Part shown: positions 45,925 through 57,101 of the stretch, one piece after another | How the letters are laid out: the number at the start of each line of letters is the position of its first letter | Numbering within the stretch: position 1 is the stretch's first letter | Assembly (NCBI RefSeq): GCF_963678635.1 | Contig: NC_087065.1 | Coordinates: 70,759,573-70,823,572, forward strand | Direction: 5' to 3' | Source: Symsagittifera roscoffensis | Lineage: Eukaryota > Xenacoelomorpha > Acoela > Convolutidae | Length of the DNA stretch: 64,000 bases | Program-made: the position numbers and the translations under genes | Notes under the pieces: model-generated | Told to the model about the DNA's origin: nothing | The model's input: the letters and a program-made list of their open reading frames with translations, nothing else | Databases searched by the model: none

Positions 45925-46550
45925 TCAAGTTTTTGATTTTTTCGAACGTTTTTTAAAATTCTTTGTCAAATTTGTCTCAAAAAATAGCCTTCCAAACTTG
46001 AGGTTGTGGGTTCAATGGAGATAATGGGTAGTGGGACGTTTTCCTGCCTAACTCTTGATTTTATGATTTGTTTTTTCGTCCTTTTTTTCAAATTTTTTTG
46101 CTTTGGATTGTTGTTTTATGCTCAGGGATATGGAAGGAAATTGAATGAAGGCTAAACTGATTGCTTTGTTTTCGGAAAACTAAGGTTTCGTTTTCTTGCA
46201 CGATTTATAATGTTCTTTTTAGAGGAAATGCATTAGTGGAGTCACAATGTGAGCACGGTGCCACCGAACTTTATGAGGTTTGCCGGAGAAAGTTCTCGCA
46301 GATATAAAAGTTTTTTAAATTTTTTTTGAGGTAAACCCCTCTCCAGTATTGCCACCTGAGGAGCAGATTAGGACCCTGCTGCTATCTAAAGAGTTGAGAA
46401 GATTTCCTGTAGAAAATAAAAAAACTGAGGTTGCAACTTCGAAAAAAAAAATTTTCTCAGGTTTTCTTTTCTGTTCAGAGATTGCACGGCTTATTAGATG
46501 TGCTTTAATGTATTCTGTGCCGCATTTAAAAAAAAATCCGAAAACTGTTT

Positions 46551-46742
46551 GTCATACAAGGTTCATAAATGACACGTTTTTCGTCATACAATTTCCTTTT
46601 ATGGCAAAATGTAAGTCATACAATTTCCATTTATGGTAAAAGATTTGTTATAAAAGATAAGAGATTTCATACAATTTTCTGTACTTATGGAATTGTATAG
46701 AACTTATGACAAGAAATTTCTTATTCATGAGAATTGTATGAC
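46551..46742. repeat. Foldback-like element with GTCATACAATTTCC arrays
   Basis: Left units include GTCATACAATTTCCTTTTAT and GTCATACAATTTCCATTTAT. Inverted units at the right are GGAATTGTATAGAACTTATG and GAGAATTGTATGAC. It lies in the segment that replaced exon 2 in the CRD duplicate. Confidence 0.65.
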
Positions 46743-47239
46743 AAGCATTTTTGGTCAACCCGGGTGTGTAGTTGGTTTATGGGAGATCTGCATTTGGGTT
46801 GCAGCTATTTCAATTTAATCAATTTTGACTGAAATTTTTTTGACACGGTTAAGTTTGAGATTTGAAACATGCAAATTTCGTTATAAAGGACAACATTCAA
46901 CCTATTTTATCAACTAGAATTCCTATTGACAAATTTTACCACAAAAATAATCACATGTGATCCATTATTGAAATAAACTTGTTAATACCTATGTTATCTA
47001 ATTAACCTAATTTATTTAATAATTTATCCGATAACTTATCGTAACGTTCGATGGCTGATGTTAATTCAAGCCTCACCACGTAAAACTGAACGATCAAAAA
47101 TCGTCCTCAACAACAAACCATTCCCTGCCTTATGCCCATGCAAAAAAGCTTGCCGAATCAAACTTTGTTCTACAAAAATAGGAAATTTTTGTCAGATATC
47201 TGAGCAGAACTCTCTATTGCCCGCATTTTTAACGGTTAG

Positions 47240-47380
47240 ATTGGAGATCGAAATAGATCTCGTGAACTAACCAATCAAGGACAGGCACTAGACGGTTATG
47301 GAGAACAGCTTCAAAGCTTCAAGAATGATCTGGGCTATTTAGTTGCCCAAGCAAAACTAAAATCCACACAGATTAACTGA
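47240..47380 (+). CDS. Candidate terminal exon: Q-SNARE-like coiled coil
   Basis: A pyrimidine-rich acceptor (GCATTTTTAACGGTTAG) is followed by 46 open codons and TGA. The peptide begins IGDRNRSRELTNQGQALDGY and continues with a GEQLQSFKNDL heptad pattern. The E-L-x-x-Q-G-x-x-L-D-x-x-x-x-x-L spacing resembles the SNARE helix of SNAP-23/25/29-type Qbc-SNAREs, including a Gln near the helix middle. It is short, upstream exons were not found, and any coiled coil could give this pattern. Confidence 0.3.
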   Translation: MGDRNRSRELTNQGQALDGYGEQLQSFKNDLGYLVAQAKLKSTQIN

Positions 47381-47401
47381 CACATTTCGCAAAGTACCCG
47401 A

Positions 47402-48081
47402 GTCGAGGTCCCAGACTCATGCCCAGACTTTTGCGACGAATTTTTGGCATGTCCAGACTTTCCAGACCAAAATCAGGCATTTCCAGAGTTTCGCGACCAA
47501 AACTTGGCATTTCCAGACTTTCATTCGATACCATGATGATCCGTCGCGATTTTGGCGACCGAAGTGGAAGTGGTGCGGCTAAAACAGCGCGACTTATATT
47601 TGGTATGTCCAGACATTCGCGACCAAGATTTACCATTTCCAGACTTTCGCGACCGAAAAACTCAGGTGCGACTTTCGCGACCGAAGTGGATACGGCGCGA
47701 CCCTGTGGCTCAGGAAAAAGCGCGACCGGCGCGACTAACGTTAGCCATTTCCAGACTTTCCAGACCGAGATGGAGACGGCGCGACTTTTCAGACCAAAAT
47801 GGAGACGGCGTGACTTAAAAAAGTTTTTCAGGGCTTTCGCGACCGATGTGGAGACGGCGCGACTCAAAAAGCAACGGCTCGACCGGCCTGGCGAGCGCGA
47901 CCAAAAAGTGCACTTTCAAGTTTTTCGCGACCGAGGTGCAGACGGCGCGACTTTCCAAACCGAGACGGAGACTCATGTCCAGACATTCAAAACTCAAACG
48001 CTTGGCGCAACTATGCAATTTGGGTCTAAATCCGGATGCGGCACGACCCTCAAAGTCTGGACCTGAGTCTGGGACCTCGAC
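47402..48081. repeat. Large CG-rich foldback element with 18-bp perfect inverted ends
   Basis: GTCGAGGTCCCAGACTCA at 47402-47419 is exactly inverted at 48064-48081. The interior is an array of CCAGACTTTCGCGACC and GGAGACGGCGCGAC units, the same unit family as 35119-35850, including ACTATGCAATTTGGGTCT at 48010-48027. Overlapping open frames on both strands follow from the periodicity. Confidence 0.75.
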
Positions 48082-48239
48082 CTGGGCTATCATCAGCGCA
48101 TCTTCAATTCAAATATCTATTGTAATTTTTAGGCTCGTAGCAATTTTTGTTAACTGGTTTCCGTTTTTCCCGCAAAAGAATTTGAAAAAGCCAAATTTCA
48201 CTAGTTTTTTCTGTCATTGGGGTCATCTAAAGTAAAATT

Positions 48240-50880
48240 TTAATTCAAGGTTAAAGGAAATATATCAATTTTTGAACTGCACATTGAGCAGATTTGAAAT
48301 CATGAGCACTTAATGTTACTAGTAACAGAGAAATCATAAGAACCAGCCGTCTTCAAAGAAAATACTTTTGTCCTAAAAAGCTCGGTTTTGAGAAAAAGAT
48401 AATTAAATCTGACAAAATATTGCGTGGTTCTCACGTAAAGTTAGTTTAGAATTTCAAACTGGAGCAGTGTTTCGGTTTGCTTGTCAGGAAAAATTTCTTA
48501 ACTTTTTGTATGGCATTGTTTGAAAATAAAATTTCATTGTTTCGCTTTTGCCATGTTCTCCCATGTTTGCAACTATTCACAAAAAAAAAACAGCTATGGA
48601 AGTTATCAATTGAAAAAATTACTCTGAAAACAATTTATGTTGAAGGTTGAAGTTGACGCAAGTGTTCGGTGAGAAGTTAATGTTTTTGTCTCAGATTACA
48701 AATTCGATGTAAAAATTGGTATACTTGTATCAAAACTTCAGTTGTGTTTAACTATTATTTTCTTTCAGTTGAGAGCCAACATCATATGAAAATCATTAAA
48801 AACAACATTGATCTTTTGCGTTGTGAGACCTTCTCTTTAACTGTTCCGCCGGCACACTTTCATATTTGTATTTTGAAAAATTGAACACAACTGCTCGTGC
48901 TTTTTCAGATGTTTTCGTTTTACTACACGCATATTTTCAGATGATATAGTAAAACTTGATTAAGCTGTTTTGCTTGATCTTTAATTAACATTAATTGAGT
49001 TTTTGGATCATTTGTTATACAATGCCATAGCAGTTACAGTTATTGGATCAATTTTTGATCAGCCATGATTATTTACTTTTCTTTTCTCCAGTTTGTGAAT
49101 CAGTGTAATCATAACGATACTATATTTTGAGTATCAAATAACTGTTAAATGTGCTCAAACGTGGAGTCAAATTCCGTGTTTTTTGTTCCTTTATACCCCA
49201 TAATTACTCGAACTTCAACTTTGAGATGACCTACTAGTAATTTTGTTATATTCAGTTCTAAGAGACACCATTGAAAGCCTTCTAAGTTTTTGATTCTAGG
49301 ATAAATCTTCAAAACTTTTTCAATTTGTATCTTTCGAATTCAAAAACGCCAATTTGAAAAAATTGTCATGTTGCCAATCCTTTGAATTCGAATCTCTTTG
49401 CATCTCCAGCGGTGATCAGACACACCCGATTTGCAGTATGAAGTGTTTCTGCATGTAAAATAGCGCGGCTGACCCAATTCTTGGGACATCAAACCTAACA
49501 AGACCTGATTATTTGGTCTACCATCTTAGCTATCTCTGGTAGCTTACTTTTTAAAAATTTTGTCAAACATTTTTTCTTCAATTTTTCCTTGAACACATCA
49601 AACCAAACAGATTTTTATATATATTTTTAAGTAGTAACATTTAAATCGGAATGACTGGACTCATCGCACATTTTTTCAGAAAAAAAAGGTTTTTTTTTTT
49701 CAAATTATTTGGAATCATCATATGCTATGCGAATTACAAAGTGATTTACTTAGCCTGTAGTAACGTTTTAGCAGGATTACTCGTATATCAAGGCAAAACT
49801 TTGAATCTTGCGACTGCCCTTCAAAGCAAATTTAAAAATTTTGTGGTGAAAAATGGATAAATAAATCGACAATTTTTTTTCAAGTTATTTCTTCAATTTA
49901 TCATCGCACATGTGCAAACTACCAAGAGTTACCGTTTAGAAACCTCATTCAATTTGGAACTCAATAATGCGCTGCTTACGCTTCACTAAGAAAGAAATAT
50001 ATATCGCGTGTTAGTTATCCCTAATTGACAAAATAGGCAATATTTTCACAAAAAATGATCACAAGTGAAATTAAAAAAAAAATTACAGATAGAATAAAAA
50101 AGTTGTCAAAAGTTTTTAGCCAAAAAATGGGAAATTTTCCCAAAAAATGGGAAAATTGACTAAACAAAAAAAAATCCTAGCGTAAATATTTGTTTTTTTT
50201 TCTCAAAAAATGGGTCAATTGATCATTATTTCTCGTGAAATTAGTTTTTTCTCCATTGCAAAAGTGAAAATTGATTGAAAACAATCTAAAAATGGAAACA
50301 TTGTCAGTTTTTCAAAGCTGATCTTGTAAAAGACCAATAGGATTGTAAATTACTGATTTTTCATAAATTTAGTTGCAATAGTGTCAGATTGATAATTTTG
50401 TTTAAAGTCAACAATGAAAAAAGAATTGCTTCATCGAAAGTAATTAAATACATAATGCAAAAAAAGACTCCTCGCTTATCGAGGGCAAAGCCATAAATCT
50501 TCCCATTGCCCTTAGCTGGTCTCGAATAAATTTTCTATAATTTAATTTTGATTAACCAAAATTTTGGACTGCAAAACAAATATTAAGAAACTCCCGGTTT
50601 TGAAAACCCGAATGGGTCAATACCAAATTTTCGGTTATGATTTTCCAACTGTCCTTCTGAAGTTAATCTGAATAATTGTAGAAACAAACCACCCTAATCA
50701 TATTTTTTCTGCTTTCTTCGAACGTCGGAACAACAAATTTACTTGTATCAGCTGGAAACCTCAAATGTTCTAGCTGCTTTTTAACGTCTAGTAGAACCTT
50801 AAAAATTTTCCATTTTGTTTTGCGTTTAAGCAAACTGAGCTTGGGATGGGTCAAAAGTTTTTTTTATATGATCAAACAGT
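48240..50880. other. No gene recognised
   Basis: AT-rich sequence. Fragments resembling the ~535-bp repeat terminus occur near 49770-49830, 50465-50515 and 50735-50790 (TATCA-like and GCAAAGC-like blocks). ORFs at 49651-49860 and 50663-50854 overlap these and are not supported. Confidence 0.4.
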
Positions 50881-50889
50881 TGCGATGAA

Positions 50890-51080
50890 TTTTGGTATTT
50901 CCAGACCATGGTGACCAAAATTTAGTATTTCCACAGTTTGCAGACCAAGACAATGTGTCCGCGACCGGCGCGACCAAAGTAACGTTAGCGGCGGCCGGCA
51001 CGACCGAAAGAAAATAAACCACGACCAGCGCGACCGAAAAAAGCTAATCACGACTGATGTGACCGAGGAAAAATGACTGC
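50890..51080. repeat. CG-rich GCGCGACC array fragment beside the gap
   Basis: GACCGGCGCGACCAAAGTAA and similar units of the TCGCGACC family end shortly before the N gap. The gap itself may lie in, or be caused by, repetitive sequence. Confidence 0.6.
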
Positions 51081-51271
51081 AAAAAACGTTTCGACTGAGT
51101 TTGACGCTATTAAATCAATGCACCGAAGAATTTTTTCAAACGATGCCGTGAGTAATTTTTCCACCAAGCTCCGACTAAATTTATGACCCTGCCTCGACTC
51201 TTCTCCGATTGTGACTGCGTAAAAATAACAGATTGATCTAAGCAGAGTTCAAACAAATTTCTATATATCAG

Positions 51272-51471
51272 NNNNNNNNNNNNNNNNNNNNNNNNNNNNN
51301 NNNNNNNNNNNNNNNNNNNNNNNNNNNNNNNNNNNNNNNNNNNNNNNNNNNNNNNNNNNNNNNNNNNNNNNNNNNNNNNNNNNNNNNNNNNNNNNNNNNN
51401 NNNNNNNNNNNNNNNNNNNNNNNNNNNNNNNNNNNNNNNNNNNNNNNNNNNNNNNNNNNNNNNNNNNNNNN
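51272..51471. other. Assembly gap (200 N)
   Basis: Exactly 200 N, so the true length is probably unknown. The 5' exons of the GT11-like gene may be in or before it. Confidence 0.98.
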
Positions 51472-51472
51472 A

Positions 51473-51770
51473 ACAAATCAATCAAATGGATCCGAAGACA
51501 ACGAAAGAGACATCAGCAATTATGGCGAAAAAACTTGCAATTGTACTTCAAATAGTAAAGCAACTGAATTAAGCAATATGTCAAAAATAATGCAGAAGAA
51601 TTTCGAAACTAAAATTTTGCAACAAAGCTACACAATTAAAAGTCTCAATGAACGCCTGAGAAAGGAAAGAGGTGACCCAAAGTTCTCCAACTGTTCGCGG
51701 CTGAACGAGTTCGTAAAACGAGAAGGTTTCTCGATGTCTATGTGTGGCACTCAGCTAGGAAACCAGCTGG
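51473..51770 (+). CDS. GT11-like glycosyltransferase, exon A (5' end in gap)
   Basis: The frame is open from the gap edge to a strong donor (CAGCTGG, then GTAAGT), phase 1. It begins with a polar, Asn/Ser-rich stem-like stretch (TNQSNGSEDNERD) with likely N-glycosylation sites, then a helical part, and ends FSMSMCGTQLGNQLG. The G-x-x-LGNQL motif is the N-terminal signature of GT11 alpha-1,2-fucosyltransferases (Golgi type II enzymes that add fucose from GDP-fucose). The membrane anchor is not seen and may be in the missing 5' part. Confidence 0.6.
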
Positions 51771-51797
51771 GTAAGTTGTTTTCACCGAGCGTTAAAA

Positions 51798-52000
51798 AAA
51801 TCAGCCGAAATAAAAAAGCATCCGAAAACGCGCAGGGTATATAAACCAGCCGAAAAGTTACATCATATAAATGAAACTTGCATAACTTTCGTAACTATTG
51901 CATATTACATAATAGTTGAATAATTATTATATTACAGTTAAATAATTTCTAATGGTTGATACTTCGGCTGGTTTATTCTTCGGCTGATTTATATATCACC
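51798..52000. repeat. Foldback-like element with AACCAGCCGAA termini
   Basis: Left units AAATCAGCCGAAAT and ATAAACCAGCCGAAAAG, right inverted units CTTCGGCTGGTTTAT and TTCGGCTGATTTATATATCA. It begins 27 bp after the exon A donor. Confidence 0.65.
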
Positions 52001-52454
52001 GTATTCGCCATCTAAATTGAGTTAATAAAGAACACCACCGCCATGGTCGCGTGATAGGTGCAAGCGAGTCTCTTTAAGTATTCCCCTTTTTGCAAAAGGG
52101 GGAGATTCGTTAGTAGGTACAAAACTTACATATGCTTAACCTTTGAGTTATTTCTATTGAGTGGCGATTCGTTACTAGGTACCCTAAGGGGGAAGCTAAT
52201 TATGAGATTCATACATGCTCATCTCAAACAATGATAACCTTAATTTATTTTTTAAATTTTTGTTTATGCTTCAAGACGACCAAATTAGTTTTCTCATCTC
52301 TCCCAAAACATTTTACAGACTAATTCAGAAAAAACGGTCAGAAGTATCGGTCCAGAAGTTTTTGGAAAGTTTCGGCCAAAAATTTCCTTGTTTGAAGAGT
52401 AAGTTCGCGCACCGAGCTCCCATGGATCCTAATCGATTATGTTGTCATTATATA

Positions 52455-52630
52455 GACAGTGTCTAAGAAATTACAAAATAATCGATTATAATCCGTTAAA
52501 AATCGTTTATAATGCCACTATTTTTCGAAGCAATAAAATCCATTATAATCGATTATAACCGATTATAATCGATTTTTTTGTGTTTATTCCACAACATTTG
52601 AGTTTGAGTTATGATCCACTATAATCGATT
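52455..52630. repeat. Cluster of ATAATCGATTAT palindromes
   Basis: At least five copies of AATCGATTATAA or its near variants lie within 175 bp. Each is self-complementary around ATCGAT. Confidence 0.75.
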
Positions 52631-52719
52631 AAAATCTTTAGACGCCCGGCGGCCATCACTTAGAGTTTTATCTGGTTTTACAATGTATTTTTAATTTACA
52701 ACCGATAATCGCAAGGAAG

Positions 52720-52830
52720 TTTCCGATAAATGCACCGCCTGTTCGTCACGCTAGCTGTTTTTTGTAAGAATAATTTTCTGCAATTACTTAGTCTAATACT
52801 GATTGTAGTCCTTCGCTTAATATCCTGGTT
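52720..52830 (-). repeat. Diverged fragment of the 63-kb LTR family
   Basis: CACCGCCTGTTCGTCACGCT and CTTAGTCTAATACTGATTGT match the LTRs at 59650-60030 and 63075-63484 with gaps. Confidence 0.6.
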
Positions 52831-52839
52831 TCAGGAATC

Positions 52840-54050
52840 TGTAGGAAGCACTGATAAAAGCGAGGTTTAGTTTGCAACTACCTTTAATTAAGTTTTTTCA
52901 AATGGTGGTCTAATCAGTGAAATACACGTTTTTTAGGCTTCAATTCTGGATCAATTCATCAGAATTATAAATTTAATAATCACAGATCAAAGTTAAAAAA
53001 CGTAGAAGTTTGAAGCGAAGTTCAAAGAAAAAAAACAGGAAAACTTTTAAGACCAATTGTTTTTGTCGCCGTAAAAATTTAATTTATCTTGACAATTTAC
53101 CAAAATTCTAAAATTCCATCGGCAGTCATTGAGTTTTCAATATTATATAGTTTGATTGTGAATAATTCTGTAGAAATTCTCAAAAATTGGTTTTTTGATG
53201 CATTTTTTCAGCTTCAAAAAACTATTGCTAACAGTTTACTAAGCGCTAGGCTGCGATTGAGCAACAAGTAGTGTATAAAAGTTTTTGAATGTGAAGTTTA
53301 TCAAACACAAATTTTTGAATGGTTTTCCAATTTGATTGCTTTTCTTTGTTTTTTTCCACAGAGTTCAGCCTCTGTTTTTCTGTTCATTTGTTCAAGTTTT
53401 GTCTCTGGAAAATAAAAAGTTAAAAACTGCCAAATGTTGTGAATCATTTTATCAAATTCGGCTTCTTTATGCAACTTACAGGGAGTAATTAAATCAGCTG
53501 AAAATTGAAGCAGTAGAAAATTTTCATAACAATGTCTTACCAAATGCGTTTCAGAAATGAGAACAGAAAAAAATCGATAATTTATTTGAAATGCACAGTT
53601 CAAAACTAATTCAAGTTTTAATTTTATCCTGTTTAATTTTTGGATTAAATATGTACAATCAAAAATGACGGAAAGGTAAGTTTGGGTGGGTTTTTCATTC
53701 AGATAATTTTTGACTGTTTAATAAAGTTTTTCCAAGTTTGTTATAGCATTTCAATTACACCATGTACTTCGTTTGAAATTTTAGAAAAATATATCACATT
53801 TCTAGTCGGTAGGGAAATTTGAGTTTTAGAAAATGCCAATTTTTTGCAGCTTGTAACAGTTTTTGAGCTCAAAAACTTCCAAGCTCTGTTTGCTCGTATC
53901 ACATGCTAGGCAAAACAATCCAGCTCAAACAATAAACCAAATTGTATGGCTACGCGACAACTCGCATCAAAAGACAAGTTGCAACAAAAGGAGACATGCA
54001 AAGTTTAAGGGATGCGTCAACTCCAAAGTTTGAAAAATAGTTTATAATTA
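52840..54050. other. No gene recognised (GT11-like intron 1)
   Basis: AT-rich. The 100-codon minus frame at 53301-53603 has no recognised domain. Confidence 0.4.
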
Positions 54051-54054
54051 AAGA

Positions 54055-54200
54055 AGTTTAAGGTCGCCGGTGGACATAATCAGCTCTAAATTTATTTAAA
54101 ATTTCCTCAGTATGCAAGCTCGCAACACGTAGTGCGATTGTGGCGGTGCAAAAATTGCGAGTTGCCTTATTATTAGTCTTTCGATTAGTTTTTTATTGCG
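54055..54200. repeat. Core shared with the 40.5-kb foldback element
   Basis: TTTAAGGTCGCCGGTGG, GCAAGCTCGCAACACGTAGT and GTGGCGGTGCA align with 40550-40665. The outer inverted motif here is GCGACAACTCGCA / GCGAGTTGCC, not ACAATTCAGCC. Confidence 0.55.
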
Positions 54201-54718
54201 AATTGTCTTTTTTTGTGATTAATTTTTTATTGCAAAATGAAATATTGTGAAGTGTCACATTGAAAAATTAAATTGAGGCTAGCTAAAAGGTTGAAATATT
54301 AATTTAAAAGAAAAAACAAAAAAAAAATGAATTTGAGCTTTGCATTATTTGCCGAGGAATTTGTTCAAAAGAAAAAATTTTCTTCAAATTTTCTAACAAA
54401 AACTTGAAAATTGTTCAAGTTAATTTTTTTAGTCCCAATAACTATTTTTACGACCTTTTTATATCCTATTTATATGCATAATACGGATCGAAAATTAGTT
54501 TCATTTATATCAAAATTTGGTTGATTCAGCTACTTTTTACGGAAACGTATCATACAACCAGATAAAAAGTTAAACAAAACAGTTTTTGTAAACAATGTCT
54601 CACGAATTGTGTTTTCAGAACTAAAAATTGAATAGATAGATGTTTTAGTTGAAACCCAAAATTCAAAACACCTTAGTTTTCAATTACATCTTGAGCCCAA
54701 TTTAGATTACATAAATAA

Positions 54719-55248
54719 ACAAGACTGCTCGTATCAGGGCGAAGCCCTGAATGTTCCGACTGCCTTTTAAGTTTTATGGAGCAGTAAGAACATAAAAAAA
54801 ATTAAATGTAATAAAAAAAGTGAAATTCTTTTTTCTATAATTTGATTTTTTTTAAAAAATAATCCCCCCACACGTCATAATAAGTACTAAGTGATAGATT
54901 TCGCTCCTGTTAACAAATCAATATGGCATAGAAGCCTCCTTGAACCAATTTGGAACGATTTCTAAGACGGACTAAATCTCGCTTACGCGTTAATAGCGCG
55001 AAATATATCGCGCGTTAATTGTCCCAAATTGGCCAAAATGGCAATCTTTAAACCCGTATAACTTTACGAAAAATTATCATTGGTAAAATATCTTTTCAAA
55101 TTTAAGCTCAAGACAACAAAACCTTTCGAATGATGTAAAAAAAAATTCGTCAAAATTGACTAGTTAAAAAGTCGAAATTTGTCTGAAGAAAAAAATACCC
55201 ACCCCGAGCACAAATATTCCGTTACTTTCGTATCGAAAGTCGGAACAA
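54719..55248 (+). repeat. ~535-bp repeat family, full forward copy
   Basis: Starts ACAAGACTGCTCGTATCAGG with hairpin CAGGGCGAAGCCCTG and ends CGTATCGAAAGTCGGAACAA. It lies in GT11-like intron 1. Confidence 0.9.
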
Positions 55249-55249
55249 C

Positions 55250-56170
55250 AATCAAAATTATGCAATACACCACTGAAACCAAAAACAACTCGATTTATTC
55301 CGAGCAAGTATTTGCCAAGCGATAATTATTTCAAGCTTTTTCAAATAACAGGACGGAACATTTAGTTGTGATAGTTTTTAATCAGACAAGTTTCGGTTGT
55401 TCATAAACAAATGTAATTGTCTATCTCAAAAACATCAGTGTTTTGAAATCGAATATTGAACACAAAATGTCAAATTTTTTGTCTGTCGAAAAAACATGAG
55501 GTCTGAAAAATTGCCATTTTTTCCAAGTGTTAATATTTCGTGCGCTGATAATCTTCAAGTCTTTAATAGCCCGTAGAGAACGCAGTGAACTGATACGTCT
55601 GAACATTTCTTCGAAATTGAATGAGGCTAGCTAATTGATCGACATCAGTAAGAGCAAATTAAATCTTTCTATGCTTTGCATTAATTGTTGCGAAAACTTG
55701 AGGCTCCATATTGATACAATCAGTGATGCTCTTTTTGTTCATTGATAATATACTTGATATCTTTAGACTCTGTTGTGTACAAATTCAATATCCGTTTATT
55801 TATTTTTGGTTGATAGCAAAATACAACCACGTGGAAAACAGCGTGCAAAATGACCAAATAACATTTGAAAACAAGATACTCAAATTTGAAAAATGACCTT
55901 CCATTTAAACAAATTGACCACCTGAGTTTGCATGAAGTTCTACAAGTGGTATAGTTTTGGCAAAGTTTTTGAGTGAATAGAACAGAAATGGTGGGCATAA
56001 GAACATAAAAATGGACGGGCTGGACAAATTTTATGAAAATTCTACGAATTTTAATTTTTTATATCCATTTTTACTTCGTTTAGTTCAGACCAGACATTTG
56101 AATTGGTTATTTTTATATTAATTTCTATTTTTCTACTTCGTCTACTTAAGCATCGTGGACTCAATTATAG
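55250..56170. other. No gene recognised (GT11-like intron 1)
   Basis: Short ORFs on both strands (55421-55606, 55711-55998) without supporting features. Confidence 0.4.
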
Positions 56171-56179
56171 CTTACTAAA

Positions 56180-56308
56180 ATGTGTATCAGAGTCAGCTTA
56201 TTGCTGGCAGTTTGGAAGAGTTGCCAAGCTCCCTTTCATCTCAAACTAAATCTCACGAAAAGAATTACAATCCAAGTTAATGTGTTGCATTTGATTGGTC
56301 TGTTTTGA
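56180..56308 (+). CDS. Candidate signal-peptide ORF upstream of the S1-like exon
   Basis: An ATG frame begins MCIRVSLLLAVWKSCQAPFH and has a hydrophobic core. The order of residues (LLLA, K-S, A-x-F-H) recalls the protease signal exon at 11577-11681. A weak GTTAAT donor could end it in the middle. It may be the first exon of a decayed protease copy whose last exon is at 57102. This is speculative. Confidence 0.2.
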   Translation: MCIRVSLLLAVWKSCQAPFHLKLNLTKRITIQVNVLHLIGLF

Positions 56309-56363
56309 TTGGTCTGTTTTGATTGGTCTGTTTTGATTGGTCTGTTTTGATTGGTCTGTTTCT
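56294..56363. repeat. 14-bp minisatellite at a 3' splice site
   Basis: About five copies of GATTGGTCTGTTTT end six bases before the AG of exon B and make up its pyrimidine tract. Confidence 0.9.
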
Positions 56364-56369
56364 GTTTAG

Positions 56370-56519
56370 GAGTTCTAGCTCTGGGAATGATGATTGAAAA
56401 CCAGTTTGGAGTTAAATTGATTATCAACAAATCCCAGCGATCGAAGTTGGGGGCTGTCTTTCCAATTGATGACATCTGCAAAAGTGATGGATCTACTTTT
56501 TGCATTACCAACCCTGAAG
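56370..56519 (+). CDS. GT11-like glycosyltransferase, exon B
   Basis: The acceptor TCTGTTTAG and donor GAAG/GTTTGC (weak) bound 150 nt. It enters in phase 1, matching exon A, and leaves in phase 1. It encodes GVLALGMMIENQFGVKLIIN, KSQRSKLGAVFPI and an ICKSDGSTFC segment. In GT11 enzymes the LGNQ motif is followed by a small-residue helix, then a strand and a short lysine-containing loop before a Phe-Ile/Pro block, which this exon supplies in the right order. Confidence 0.6.
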
Positions 56520-57101
56520 GTTTGCTTGTGTTTCCTTTTTTGATTTCTGATGAGAATTTTGTGACTTTTGATGTGCATTTTTGATCTATGACGAGCTTTT
56601 TTTATTGAGTTTTTGTCTTGAACCTTATTCTGAAAGTTTTTTGGTCAATTTCATGTGCAAAATTTAATGTTTTACGTTTTCTAACAATTGTTATCAAATA
56701 AACGATTAATAATGCGTTTGGAGATGCCGCTAGACAGACTAATTAGGAACTAAATAGTAAACGTAAAATTTTATTCGATCTTTTCTTATAAATTCTGTTT
56801 TCTTATAAAAAAAGATGCGTTTTGACAAAAATTTATCTAGCTATCAAACAAACTAATTTCTCTGAGAAACAAGTTTTAAAAATTTTTCTACTGAAATTTG
56901 AAATGCTACAATTGCTATAGTAATATCAATCCTTAGAAATTGACCAGTTACAGTGTCTAATATGTGTCAATTTTTGGGTAATCGATACTGCCTTGGCCAA
57001 TTTATAGTAAAGCACTTTGGCTTTTCTAACATGTCAATAATGCTAATGTATATAGGTAATATAAGTTATTAAAAGAAGGTCAACAAAAACCGTTAAATTA
57101 G

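Larger units (their letters stand above)
44455..46965. repeat. Duplicated block, copy 2 (rearranged)
   Basis: 44455-45890 matches 41815-43160, and 46770-46965 matches 43788-44015. In between, the 46-kb copy holds about 870 bp unlike the first copy and lacks exon 2 of the CRD gene. Confidence 0.75.

Noticed and set aside
46224-46305. Short frame with QCEHGATELYEVC as a possible CRD exon 2 in the duplicate
   Set aside because: Cysteine spacing and neighbours do not match a Frizzled CRD, and it stops after about 25 codons.
47402-48081. Regular repeats that could suggest a CRISPR array
   Set aside because: Units vary, have no unique spacers of constant length, and the genome is animal.
47419-48235. 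215-codon ORF and others on both strands across the foldback
   Set aside because: Same unit periodicity as the 35-kb array. No start context, and frames cross the inverted ends.
51110-51485. Minus ORFs through the N gap
   Set aside because: They consist mainly of N and are artefacts.
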